This document shows, piece after piece, positions 50,401-54,308 of a stretch of DNA of 64,000 nt. This DNA comes from Monocercomonoides exilis (lineage: Eukaryota; Preaxostyla; Oxymonadida; Polymastigidae). The position numbers were made by a program, and so were the translations under genes. The first letter of the stretch is position 1, and each line of letters opens with the position of its first letter. The notes below the pieces were generated by a model. The model was not told where the DNA came from. It saw only the letters and a list, made by a program, of their open reading frames with translations, and did no database searches. The DNA is taken from positions 456,501-520,500 of the forward strand of contig LSRY02000044.1 of assembly GCA_001643675.2 (NCBI GenBank), given 5' to 3'.

Positions 50401-53400
50401 GATGACGAATTTGTTGAAGAAGTCTTTTTTTGCTGCTCAAAATCAGAACAGGGGGAAGACGAAGTCAAAGAAGATGATGATGAAATTGATGGAGGAGCAG
50501 AAGAAGAAGGTTCAGAAGAAGAAGTTTGAAGGGGAGGAGAATAAGGAGGTGAAGGCGAAGAATGCATAGGAATATCTTCGTTCTGTTGATCTTCATTGAA
50601 TTCATTCTGAGAAGAAGATGATGATGAATCAGATGATGTTTGTGCATTTTCTGCTGATTCAGCTGCATTTGCGATAGAAGGAGCTTCTTCAGTCAAATCA
50701 GAAGAAGAAGAAGAAGAAGAGGAAGAAGAAGAAGATGATGATGATGATGATGAAGCTGATTGTGTTTGAGAAGGAGAAGTTGAAATGAATGAAGAAAGAG
50801 AAGCAGAAGGAAATGAAATATTTTCGAAGTTCTGATTGCTCAAAGATAAAGACAAAGAAGAAGTGGAAGAGGAAGAAGAGGAGGAAGAGGAAGAAGAAGG
50901 CAGAGAAGAAAAAGAAGAAGTGAAATTGGAAAGAGAAGAAGAAGGGAAGAGAATATCATCGGAATTGTTGTTTGTGTGCGAGTCAGCAAGAGAAGAGGAA
51001 TGGAAAGAAGGAGAAAGAGGAGCATTTGTGAAGGAATTTCGAGAGTATGAGGGTGTTAATGGCTGAGATGAGGAATAATGAGAGGTGAAGGAAGAAGAAG
51101 AAGAAGAATTTAAAGGAGAAAAAGAGGAAGATGCAGAAGAAGAAGAAGAAGAAGAAGGAAAAGAAGAAGGCAGCATAAGAGAAGCAGAAGGAGAGGAGTA
51201 AAGAAGATGGGCGTTTGGAGAGCGGACGAAAGAGCGAAGAATAAAGAGAAGCTCAAAGGGATCTGTTTGTGTGTTGGAAGAAGGAGAGGAAGAGGAAGAG
51301 GAAGAAGAAGGAGAAGAAGAAGATTGTGGATAAGAGATGTTATTTGGATAGGATTCTGGACGAGGCGAAGGAGAAGAAGAAGGAAATGAATAAGAATTCG
51401 ATGAATGAGAACGAGAAGGCAAAGGAGACGGGGAAGAAGAAGGAGGAAGAGAAGAAGCAGAAGAAGAAGAAGAAGAAGGAAAAGGTTTATCAAACTTTAT
51501 TGTTGAGCTTGTGTTTGTGGATGAAAAAGGTGACGTACTCAAAGGAACTGATTGAATAGAACGGCAGCTGTTTGTCTGCGTGAGTGAGGCAGAAGACACA
51601 CGAGAAAGAGAAATAGAGTCTGTTGAATGGGAGGAAGGGAAGAGATCAGTTGAAAAGGGATCTTTTCGGTTGAATTCATCGTTTTCTTTGGACTTACTTT
51701 CTCCTCTTTCTTCTTCTCCTCTTTCTTGTTCTTCTTTATCATCTACATCTGATGAATGAGAATGCTCCTTCAAAGACAACTGATGCTGTTGTTGATTTCC
51801 AAATTCTTGTTTTTCATCAGAAAAGTTGTGAAAAGAAGAAGAAGAAGAAGAAGAATTGTAGTTGAAGCCAGATGAAGGTGATACAAACAGATAAGAATTA
51901 TCAGCATCTGCTGTCACACTGGAATCACATTGAGAAGATATTTGGCCTTCTTTCAGCTGTTTCTGTTGTTTCTGTTGTTGTTGTTCTTGTAAAGAATCAG
52001 AAGAAGAATCAGAAGAATCAGAAGAATTGATTGGATTGAGCAAACTGAGAGAGCTGTCTGTTTGAATGCTCATTGCACGGATGGCTGATGGAGTGTGTGT
52101 TTGTGTTGAAGGGAAAGCAGATGATGATGAAGGTGATGACGGAGAAGAAAGAGAAGTTGGATGAGAAGAAGAAGGAGAAGGAGAAGAAGGTGAATGTGAT
52201 TCATTTTCTCTCGATTCCGATGAATTGTCAGCAGATTCTTCTGTTGAAGAAGTTATTCTTTCGTTCTCATTTTTTGAATTATCAGTTTGTTCTTCAATCT
52301 GTTTCAAAGAAAATGAAGGAGAAGAAGAAGATGGTGAAGATGATGAAAGAGAAATATCTGCTTTGGAATTTGTATTGTTCAATTGTGACTCCAAATTTGA
52401 GGCATTTGACGGAGAATTGGCTGAAAGAGGTGTTGAATCGCTGCTTTCTGGTGAGGCGATAGAAGGCGACTGAGAAATTTGGTCTTCATCAGAAAAGGAA
52501 GTAGCGGAGGAAGAGGAAGAAAGAAGAGATTGGAGGGAGTTTGTGAGTGTTGTGAAGGGAGAGGCAAACGGAGTGGAAGGTGAGTCAGATGAATGGAAGT
52601 GGTTGTTTGATGAAGTGGCTGATGACTTTGTAAATGAAGGAGAAGAAGATGGAGAAGGAGAGGAAGGAGAAGAAGAAGATGATGATGATGATGATGACGA
52701 TGAAGACGATGATGAGGGAGAAGGGGAAGGGGAAGACGAAAGAGAAGAAGGAACCGAAAACGAGTATCTGGATGTTGGTGGTAGCGGAGGAAGCGATGGA
52801 GGAGCAGGGGAAATGGAGTGAGGAGAAGGAGAGGCAGAGACAGAAGAAGAAACAGCTGAGAAGGCAAACACGCCATCTTCAGCAGATGAGCTGCGGTGAG
52901 AAGTCGAAATTACACTGCTTGCCGGCGAAGAAGCAGCAGAAGACACAAAAAGCGGGTTTTTGCTCATCGAAGCCTGAGCTATTTTGCCTGTTTTATCATT
53001 CTTTTCATTCTTTTCTCTCTCATCTTTCTTCTCCTTCTTCTGGCTGTCCCTCTGCAGTCTGCTCAGCGACAGTGCTGGGAATGGCGAGTGTGAGGACTCA
53101 GCAGCAGAAGCGGAGGGGCTGTTGCTCTGTGTGTCGTGCTGGATGAAGACAAGCTCTTCGTGTATATCGATCAGCCTGTTCACAGAAGACAGCAGAATCG
53201 CCCAGTCTTTCCCTTTGCAGCTGAAGAGTGCCTCAAACTGGCTGCTTTCGGCTTCTGGCACATCGTCTGATGAGATTGCAGTGTTTTTGTCTTCTTCTTC
53301 TGATGATGCTCCCTCGTTCTGCTTGGCGTTGGATGCTTGTTTGATTCTGTTGAGCGTCTGTGTGTTGAACTCTGCATCGATAAACTCACTTCTCTTCACT

Positions 53401-54308
53401 AGGTGTGTTATTGTGATGAGCAGCCTCTTCAAACCATTCAGCCTTTGAAAGACGGTGAAGAAGGTGTCTTCCTGCGTCTTTTGCTGCACAGATGACTTGC
53501 AAAGAATCAAAATATACTCCCACAATTTAACAATGTATGTAACATCAAAACCAACGAAATCGTTTTCGTTTTGGAGCGATGAATCACAACTATCTATTTG
53601 TGTAGTGTGATTCTGCTTCGAATTCTCGCTAATTTCTTTTGTTATTCCAAATGTTTGTGTTGATTGTGTATCTTCATCACTTTGAAAAATACTTTGTAAA
53701 TCATGCAAATCATAAAGAGCATTTTCATCAGTAATTGTTGTCAGCAGCGTTTTTGTAGAAGAATAATATCGCATTCCAAAGCAATGACTTATTTTTTTTT
53801 CATCCATTGGCAGTATTGAGAATGGATTATTATCTTTGGTATAATTATCATTTTCTTTTCTGATCATCATCTGCAATATCTCTTTCATCCCAATGCAAAG
53901 CATTTCGCCAATTGAAAAAAGCAACGTTGAAAGGTAAAAATCCTTGCTTTGTAATAGCTGCATATGTTGATTCTCTTTATGCGAGTCCTTCCCTGTTTTA
54001 GTTTCAAAATTGATGACTTTCGCTTCATTGAAACTTCTTTCTTCAGTATTTAAGTTGAAAGAATCAATCATTCTCAGAACATCCTCCATTAGCAATAACG
54101 ATGGAGGAGGTAAGTTCTTTCCTAAATAAAATAGCGCTTTAAGTTTCTGCACTTCTTTCATTCTTACACGAAATTTCTGCTTTTCTTTGAAATCAATCGA
54201 ATTTTTTTTTATGCAATTCGAACAATCTTTATCTTCGTTTGCAAATGACTCGCAACAACTTTCAAAATATGCTACAATTATCGATTTAAATAAAAGAATG
54301 TATTTCAT
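26463..54308 (-). CDS. Giant PH-BEACH-WD40 protein with C-terminal FYVE-like finger, 9281 residues
   Basis: One uninterrupted frame of 27.8 kb. In order: N-terminal helical/armadillo-like blocks between long Ser runs; a concanavalin-A-like sandwich at about residues 2775-2950 (GFSLSLWLRID, WHHLVISLL, AFIAIDG) followed by VWHLGPFFLAEDI; more helical blocks; a poly-Pro stretch near 5100-5130; a PH-BEACH domain (about 6190-6510, NVSRLVGGVDATDGVLFVTE); the BEACH domain (about 6585-7110) with FRYLMLLNTAAGRT, NQYPVFPWVL, PDRIFHSVGEVW, KELIPEFF and NLNHWIDLIFG; WD40 blades (about 7810-7835 and 8400-8445, GDCSGMVVVWDMK); and an eight-Cys FYVE-like finger at about 9202-9256. The order matches the WDFY3/ALFY class, large scaffolds for membrane traffic and selective autophagy. 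Ordinary members have about 2000-3600 residues; the excess is mostly Ser, Glu and Lys low complexity. An upstream exon cannot be excluded. Confidence 0.93.
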   Translation of the reverse strand: MKYILLFKSIIVAYFESCCESFANEDKDCSNCIKKNSIDFKEKQKFRVRMKEVQKLKALFYLGKNLPPPSLLLMEDVLRMIDSFNLNTEERSFNEAKVINFETKTGKDSHKENQHMQLLQSKDFYLSTLLFSIGEMLCIGMKEILQMMIRKENDNYTKDNNPFSILPMDEKKISHCFGMRYYSSTKTLLTTITDENALYDLHDLQSIFQSDEDTQSTQTFGITKEISENSKQNHTTQIDSCDSSLQNENDFVGFDVTYIVKLWEYILILCKSSVQQKTQEDTFFTVFQRLNGLKRLLITITHLVKRSEFIDAEFNTQTLNRIKQASNAKQNEGASSEEEDKNTAISSDDVPEAESSQFEALFSCKGKDWAILLSSVNRLIDIHEELVFIQHDTQSNSPSASAAESSHSPFPALSLSRLQRDSQKKEKKDEREKNEKNDKTGKIAQASMSKNPLFVSSAASSPASSVISTSHRSSSAEDGVFAFSAVSSSVSASPSPHSISPAPPSLPPLPPTSRYSFSVPSSLSSSPSPSPSSSSSSSSSSSSSSSSPSSPSPSSSPSFTKSSATSSNNHFHSSDSPSTPFASPFTTLTNSLQSLLSSSSSATSFSDEDQISQSPSIASPESSDSTPLSANSPSNASNLESQLNNTNSKADISLSSSSPSSSSPSFSLKQIEEQTDNSKNENERITSSTEESADNSSESRENESHSPSSPSPSSSHPTSLSSPSSPSSSSAFPSTQTHTPSAIRAMSIQTDSSLSLLNPINSSDSSDSSSDSLQEQQQQKQQKQLKEGQISSQCDSSVTADADNSYLFVSPSSGFNYNSSSSSSSFHNFSDEKQEFGNQQQHQLSLKEHSHSSDVDDKEEQERGEEERGESKSKENDEFNRKDPFSTDLFPSSHSTDSISLSRVSSASLTQTNSCRSIQSVPLSTSPFSSTNTSSTIKFDKPFPSSSSSSASSLPPSSSPSPLPSRSHSSNSYSFPSSSPSPRPESYPNNISYPQSSSSPSSSSSSSSPSSNTQTDPFELLFILRSFVRSPNAHLLYSSPSASLMLPSSFPSSSSSSSASSSFSPLNSSSSSSFTSHYSSSQPLTPSYSRNSFTNAPLSPSFHSSSLADSHTNNNSDDILFPSSSLSNFTSSFSSLPSSSSSSSSSSSTSSLSLSLSNQNFENISFPSASLSSFISTSPSQTQSASSSSSSSSSSSSSSSSSSDLTEEAPSIANAAESAENAQTSSDSSSSSSQNEFNEDQQNEDIPMHSSPSPPYSPPLQTSSSEPSSSAPPSISSSSSLTSSSPCSDFEQQKKTSSTNSSSSLIPSDFLLFWRVVPSDESTNSSSSEQLSPFSSSSSSFYSSSSSSSSSSSSSFSSSSSSLSPFSSLLSSLSHSISSSIPHTAFARATLSVPCDENSILSFSAFLSLLSLFEYSVAQPLLQLNIIRRIIRILRANSKNPHFASKLGTTETLMRLFPDLNEAVKRECIEVLAVHTRCSLSDQSLGGSSQMNSSLTSSSSSISSSSSSISSSSSISSSSSISSSAPSPFSPRSSSITPSSSPPSSSFTSSSSSSSSSSSSSPSSFVFPLLQRELSMLCKTSLTTQMSVSTLSTVLFGIEKLLSISSSSISSSSSSSSSSSSPLHSSLSLPYSSSYLPSFALALNFAYPSFSPFHPLFSLPSHHSTLASSSPLFNSLSSSSSSSSSSFASKQRMLSTLRNTKIVERVSSLLASLVVLSVCISPDYPKECTWSSLKQFCDDSLNEEKGNLPPLKLKSSASECLINNSVGNSSTGLNNSSLSSSSSSSSSSSSSSSPYFIPPTSFFLHTAKHLRSLYSRHGISVRPDEFPFIEIITDTFDLVSSSIIRRDIGRIEADAVTHAHNAPFDSPFSTISAATSFVDPVSLANSPFPSPSLSSSAASSADGNVDSSSLNSTSSSHSSSSRFRHKRQAVTFSSARNRTASFATSVEPTSSSTSLTSTLCLNLMSSSSSSSSSSLSSSSGNASSTSSSSSSSSLTLLSSLRPLFSLIPSFTHTLLSLISQNEPNQHIARRLFHTSDDYILVSMLLHPFSVSSAVCLLSSFLSSDRQQQLDDICSLLSAIGLSTRTQSVPLLIFLHHILNASPAIQSSAEAEGLFEVLFGLLKREGKERKRREGMKRKNKLKDDDGNLTEEKKEEKEKNEVDSLDDQNSSKTSILFASPQTLSSSMFYFLMEPAINKQSNDNFTKTNQSNSSVHSKFSPTPENASNSRSSSPSSSSSSSLSTSHSFSLFSAEQHFYSSLAPPSTLTIIHLILRCLSAATASNTANSTKLEADFSFADFLTDILCSCGLMEDEYSARFVAVLLFEMGCGVDYLTDGEKLVLSSFYNSHEMAMPSSLLLPSLSYSSNSSSYSSFSSFSYNQAGNSRKTSQKSPFLISNAFPIRVLLRLLKRIPFLSLQKDILRTLLLLILHSSSHSTRILSEGKIFSELLTHFGFVLSDEKNPLFCEITMIGLLLGRYSVSNEEARALFQLAYLAGNVQNVEKDMKRKERMKKIIPMEKKDKDEEMHLSFGSLSVKNQNSSSSSSSSSSQLETEKDAISSKNDTYCNSFHTLLNFILGLISVGCSSPSSPYFSLYKFPSSVENEFFSSFFSQSHPKHTSDTTSFTSSNTNTNTNTNIASSSSSSSSISPIHSTSSSPLFTPSTQISSYPVHNYFSSLNQSLDSLFSPFTSPPSIPCVTFNISDCSDAFLHLSLTSPTTTTTSSSSSSSSSNSQYTSSSLNSVTSSSISSTPSNSTQTSTSSSSSSSSSSSSSVLRPFPPSGTGFSLSLWLRIDCCVGYLPMQIFNAQSADGKLFFEVLFDHTRKQLILRTNPHSEIEENISAANEKNTSSSSSSSSSSSSSSSSAFSSFSLTPSNPLSLCTFPFDPVPFRWHHLVISLLRNRTFKTKGTAFIAIDGVFSDTKPLTYVQSVPHSMLSTVSMSIGQKRTKFSVGGKKILNALNTNNAFSSQSSTDSSHPHLLSQIPLSQTSPALEPASFPMSAITPTTPSDSYPSSPYMAITRPLSSSMTPVMSLSSPPISPCPSISPFGISHLSPHGSTPLSPSSPLAAANVLPTAPLSPAQKDISSRLSQSNKGNSAESPISNLLTPLSAVWHLGPFFLAEDILSFHQIAQIVSLGPSYFGTASGDVGRFAGIDGRASVIPIPNDVWVTPQPQQKEINVIESQKNSKMIEALSNLGKDNKNVSNENKRKEAIVRSQAIPDDGTHFLSFSCVLPRLPSEIVEHNAKMKMSKCSRNNRVAESKRILEQSQKGSFFNQNTKSAFSDSSSSSSRNTEDEETDKMNNHPTKQLNSFSSLNCLPLPSPRSAVSRNAITRFWMAEGALSSLTPLIPHINLPESPSSSSSSSSSSSHILRSFPPPSCLPRTRAPHCAENESPFIFSSEKYFFFFHPMHHTQHYKLHSLVPSRKDMKTILDLPNDNQSVHFDGFEWHDIHHNSQLQHQHKGRYSGKQESIKAKEVVWAKKTAQMRHKTDRDETMSGTWNTLTAQPRDNAGLKQNESSISAAVGSSSSSSSSVSASSSSATSIAGVSLAWVEGNAFISTPHPIASSVESIGGPTVLLSLIDMCTDEQAFSTAVAVLMTATRNSPTFAHQMDVEGSWQLLCHILERRAHLLNEETYALILHSACSAPACASSFIPADASVLSQIPPSAFSSPLPSELIQEENSIPNPNQPSDHQQSETFPSSVSSLTETSKNRTYFTSCPIILNARAFACIAFDSLLLLQLPSSFVQILSRTLLLLLHQGNPYSRFNLDRLKEHNAFAQLIHLIIHLGSNCIDDWITKDENSEMNVRFSHTTLTSNSNTNSIHSPSNKSIPLKCFPSSASLSSVLTVLLRLLGDAWEGPDLQLFVELCVSLLPSASERADALLNANELWLDHLLCKEENKENAHKTNEMTLKLLKGHKVSIENVAKEAFRQFAFKSSFVNSISHPATSTPIQLQSPINRIVLLNRLLLFLEILFVTTDSNPCLSSPVPLSITASSSSSSSSSSPAFSASSGMSSLSSSSSITSSSFSSYSSYNLSVLSSILANRILSFFHGASPSTALLSLRLLGLMLLRHDGFANQFIQRKGFQQLAPLLLPFALFPPFYTLLFAIMLRRVDVIASNLLFVEEDEQNKMNRLMNEKLNFNELIMNSSGNLKKIQQTFEKDSKCLNKETSTKHSDSSESSHHTNSSLYPFEHPTNPDFFSLRGLLTSPRSLALSKQSIAQQPQQGTSSTSVQSSQSSSSSNASSSQFGSNQSNSNNVAGIQVPLPHCIHVILYLLTAAHNCCYLSSDACVDWRPHLLNANDIRSKNVHKRETIYKQSPSFASVASSSAPSASASQTDSHSMTKESSGNNNSLTDLSFCIPVLTPDEFEKQEDFPFSSNTKLTDHSPSSLYSSASSSSSSCNSTLSPEEHRFFSHSPFVSAGHCGFWHSATLNSELFPSVLSLNSSHLCVLFPCLPCDVVNHSRLLVRVVIEALNAIVLLCVNEGKDEIAALLFDMLLLNPYVEGMSLLTLLFAPSFATSPGEEMNQTKENSKLGGETSLIAKGNNSETKKANKLESTCGMSDFDESDADAVPVDELDLGNDLFNTTNPKRKEDDKQTSTLFTLNPQSTPVEQTFQFDKSPSSSASSLQMTDYTSVPDSSSTQFDEATPILPEMDINEQIHSFTPTVSFSNGVSFKQFQKQRKTQTNDSLIINIPSYESTDLSEFSDVEGASSASSVSDAQKQKDSTTTINCLPTFCSLSSSSLQSKQSSDGSYSLLHPSESTYSNDATSVENLNEANADRYTFIENSIYHLINDCLLFALRVAGNLFDKKPSLYSDCVSAQLSSTASSIPPFTPPPSSSSSAGLSSSSSYSTLPSQTTSSASSSSSFNASSTQLLSFFSRSVTFCDIFTELLEGIHPHLSLLEQHIHKKRIIDEFVRSLLSYLSFEPELFLSNQLIISNATSVSCFLAEEAEAGAIPVNTEKLLKLICSLTSVVQQILPNDNTSKAPFMLYEEHNEQVNHSSFASFSTFDVPIGWGDVSQPSFFYSWIRSDEMEGIETDKENNDVCEEKKIQTEKPNVLNTNDLSSCKTCADNERSSVALQSSNNPQSQLSSPTVSTPTRPTSLAPSPPPPPPPLLTPSSSKQPPPPPPPPPPRTSHPSSLVSDYSTINKEGTTLSPLSSPVSSHSPQSTHFSSSSSSEKQSPKIQYSLSVPKTHSTFLDSAFSDEYSMQTHPHIYPQPAFESSVESFPVLAFDILHSGRSVMPSQSAFSQTGSNVSFSMNASSAPDSRFAEQSLPILVYAMRTMVMTCIRLCINRTQNEIKESAKHLITLIYSLRLPLFSFTAPLSSSDSAAVKERRGKRESESNSKASVGSSSSSKSSQSSKTLGFSFFRKSQSSSQSASTSQHSSTLKEQSIDRSHQTQIFSQSGSMHSLLNPHSTNALSASSLNSVLLCENVTDIWHNPSTASVKWLKKEKEKEKEKDKNITIQDIPFIAYVVAFALSMNDLYEKDEWFSKAVFSLLSFVAVTYTSIFQQLFFFPVDKEKEKEKEKEKEKLKAREKMKEKEKEKEKEKSGATNKKKDWSSFLALVKPTSEVEEAPVASSMLIPTAMQLMRECCSVPLPYQDSLNKDFVSLQELMAQLERREEDKDTNEPAVSSANTSLYSLLPQSSQNAISRIPSMSSMTPTYSRNGQSQTPSSSFLTASTSMLPSEQSFYTPQGRSLSMATSSSNVYGLPVPTIIPGTADSLSSMTYQAFLQSLSQLFLTKQGLEAYCEGAMDCWTEGMDMLIVQNCKANEFSSYFQRKEASIRQCLTHSPGGIAAVIFALCKRRWETNRNTRLAALSRSQERLRRWSTKTNRARMIASSTGYHRAALIGRVQLMFARRHSLWISSALSMHSQAHSKWIDEMNTVKSEGGVYGIQMMNVDDLLSLVSDSLDIVFRKNSKKENYSNAKGLLHKDKRIDSESYDEDTSEEEEEDDMSSSMSEEEESCSCQDEKEVSDRNSNDRGKDLIASLLQKELLSRLIEDDEERLIGWHSDVYRNQSPLVAQSLCRERGTTEDCKLSFGNIPSKFGPLKYLNKETVEGNTDKSYIYLLKNALKMESSNLNVSEKQKGNHLIQVSEEEKNNDSLTTQLSDCVDLFAKSKEESSELLPQKLEHQPPLHSYHPNNRFLYLQNPPSSSLFYPIRSPDLDFLNRSISSLLFPLFSSPLLFMSNVSRLVGGVDATDGVLFVTETTAVVVDDLRMSPDCVVLPSAEPVRIWYDAKRVAKRLIKIAAQHDWMSELKKERKHLEEKKKKEIQRSNFSDDKPKVIGNDCSEFHDFGNNNNGNEKTNSISSYFEDEEERLDDDSNFLLSSESEKGTNKAGNEINKYPLNHPDSALIHAPFSLFAIASMLFLSKYEDSGCINSSSFVKYYNEFVQHQLKTVCECAMCASSSSSSPIVSATDGNNCVYNSTTDIKEGIDLTSKLLSNSDFSSIFNSLADGTETLRRAFHVLQSSDLAKRSGCHQLLPFTQTYQLSDIIEIQPLRFTLMPTALELISLTQTSLFLIFPDALVRKAAYTQLSIAVSALNPYYQPHHKEFVAASAEPGIIASVSGTTPLLEQDEDGYYRFTTLNEATEKWQKGQMSNFRYLMLLNTAAGRTMKDLNQYPVFPWVLKEYNSMSPDLDLINKDSYRDLSKPMGAQTEKRRKKAKDQFENMLTVAKMDAVQSLKSGDGMSGTSDEPIVIPADSLLLINSIHSEAVNTNRVIEDQSFFRSKQNFRRWHDIETTLKQLQNERMKERTKEKAQISNQQSSGASSSSGSGFVSSVPTIPSPSINFTFQSQPYHFGSHYSNAGIVLFYLTRIEPYTTLEKHIHSGKFDVPDRIFHSVGEVWQCASEGFVYDFKELIPEFFTTANFLRSHLPFAQLGYRTSVLESGLVLPSSNEQSLSDSHSSPSSALPTSSSVMSLIREKTKMYLSNPQRLRPRRRNRHSRKQKNLSDLSKDRVSHHYTESLSSFLSLDQLPSSISSAILPSPPIGTPTHDVILPQWAHKDPERFIAIHRAALESQYVSENLNHWIDLIFGCLQRGPKAVKALNTFHFLTYEGSVDIASINDKITKKSVIAQINNFGQTPSQLFLKPHPSKKVHAPQPNLFDYPLDALSVKSFSQSLPSSASSASASGVLSSLTSARSASMSSAAAPSDPYLPLKSSALTMSSSSLPQVTQFSSQMPHPSLSLSISDIRVKQNTDLLQNRIESIGPKRIFIPNSKGMYISFAGSDNALRVCSSTSSSSVLSVHENMHNGAITAAAFYGGAVQAKDKSEIFPYVGCGIGWEKQNAIVDEISEEESQLLCELSVKSLKLMDNGMLFPHSSFDMLSQLFAGPSVQTNEVKNNKDCDSEQHLFKLKRKLSPQSISRSNIHQSAVDLELKESNDETAQQLISLLTNRTIAKGLSRTLLLTLDTLFVDFSSSLSLKTGSVPQLPKKQVDFAQFGGSDYLLSVVEEIRSSKIAKRKANEEKNKKSITEKSCMLVIGSDSTGDEISTESLQQASSSSPDTEINTKLNTEKENEKKRNIEKLVKEEEAKQHDLLSTPPLPLPLDFSSDSSNDKSSKEDLTNDLSLSHTQQSIEDGEANESFIIPSMNALSLPISLQTDDLSTMSPFTIKHREVHPNEQSSSSESEAQLDATEAQKEAQNVDTTQITEATTKEDVSSHPSLDSSTSEASRPQQLPEDSSSKSSIQSRTSSVAMPASDTNYQPVSRSTSFSSTVSRKILSPSLSYSVSPIRSTLPTKEQEEFSLSIPTPSQSTHVFISPTSTSTAHPYKTMVHPVGLHQFSHSSKSDLYSSQSRQEVKTHTSSDLGFTLITGGEDGVVAVWRFTTSDESQQKTLFGCSPFFPSSSVLSTVTPLVGATVCGELKEKEKEKEKERDEKRRQKERERAKAFGGMFGGELSDWASTGMKWKIGTNGFGICERKSRKNRKEEFEGYGYITINPSLSAELGEMALGKVKKNASKDVSIRSLSGNREIVSVDVNGFAVGSGFDIDRALLEQHSYSSARSLQQSQTAQIVDIADAQEAAQMAAASLGQLSSSAADKSLLQSLYSTLFSIEKRSGMSLGFGLWDSSMTGLVKVLQNEMSAPDKNSFSPSSQQKFSQLNSSYDEGKNDDESYLMGYMSVSTPSNQGMVNQFSADTSILPSSMQMNNSTDSYLMPEAHSSQVSPPKNGCASFDASSLQTPKQTTSANQNFFASAQMAEEKDSTSSPPKRLVRSMSFSRKALLTRQASSLSLSTLTSAVSMLLPHSVTSPPSAHSSNVAPSSPSVSNTPQSLASLIKHTYLVMGPGASIIRHYNNIYQQRFIGRAASGFIFRNSPFPSESSSSFFPPEDNDYEEWVHALSVKGANEREREKASSPNFLNQKSDIQSIFRQNSNQFLDSISTKTASFVQPQILFNEMRCDVIARLYAHRHPVISIATDSSAGICASGDCSGMVVVWDMKRLQLRWCVSVVPSLSTPQIAQFRTDSENADESKWRNGGNELPLACIANGSQVKNKSGGCLPNDLVVSRRPLYANCIVTNTLRDIVAEHKSQLMRNENEYDECNNIETKRNFSLMNDRCASDSNEGLFEEMNNINGNNCETIEKDAPVDENECMFNFETLPIHLPESYPIETLIIEKGSTSIIASNGNKLWKWNSNGSAVICGEAVVSDDEEITALSISRKGLEKSRSCNLSIKSLDFFGETKTQHDEEIEKGKENIDMEQIDSPKEQNEENKNEYEADSLSISSSQDEQKEEQKTEFSLKEIREKVIEYLAEYRKVHEKSISSCYVIGTSKGSVLVFEGAQRPQLKGLSWRQVAHIVSNAEKGGVIWNISKCLPACYLDIAMKNETKMRNVSQSSSETQLEKKKNNFLTKDKHYSAASSSSLHLSSTCLETSDEVDLSISPSNYSISSKASLDSSIFPYSSSLPISLFWRAASSSSEISSCIVEHIFSNCIEHATAQVSESRRELETELIWNIKMPEAEKELNEKRDVERELFICSDEKPSSAFSIISNRTSRKHLTFDPSTISIDLRKYPVPPPSRSSFSFSSATFSSSADLKRYFRKGALFGSASKPVSLVKVRILTPNEDLPEYDHYLTQSSNHIDKIQFPSCNEISSSMIPKKLVSRFSFCRVFESLSILRKNGSLMFIDLNPHPSIHLQNDTYKSVLSNFIPFMVKSRGSVTKLFSSKDGLSLVCGNGVSAINVLMPVEFKRKDFSEEKKEKDTVCFKCGKKLGGLTSGSACGVCGNMFCTNCLSEKTFSLVGVSAAKRKEVNTCEKCFSEIFNSGIISQGRFSGSFNDFELS
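38922..39006 (-). repeat. Proline codon tract in the BEACH gene
   Basis: Two runs of Pro codons, of about seven and ten residues, separated by a short Ser/Lys spacer. This resembles the proline-rich segments that bind profilin or SH3/WW modules. With cofilin nearby an actin link is tempting, but this is inference only. Confidence 0.8.
50695..50756 (-). repeat. Ser-coding trinucleotide tract (GAA/GAT on the plus strand)
   Basis: About twenty successive GAA, GAG and GAT triplets on the plus strand, read as TTC/ATC-phase-shifted TCT/TCA Ser codons on the minus strand. It is one of dozens of similar tracts in the N-terminal third of the BEACH gene (densest between about 46 and 53 kb). Confidence 0.85.
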
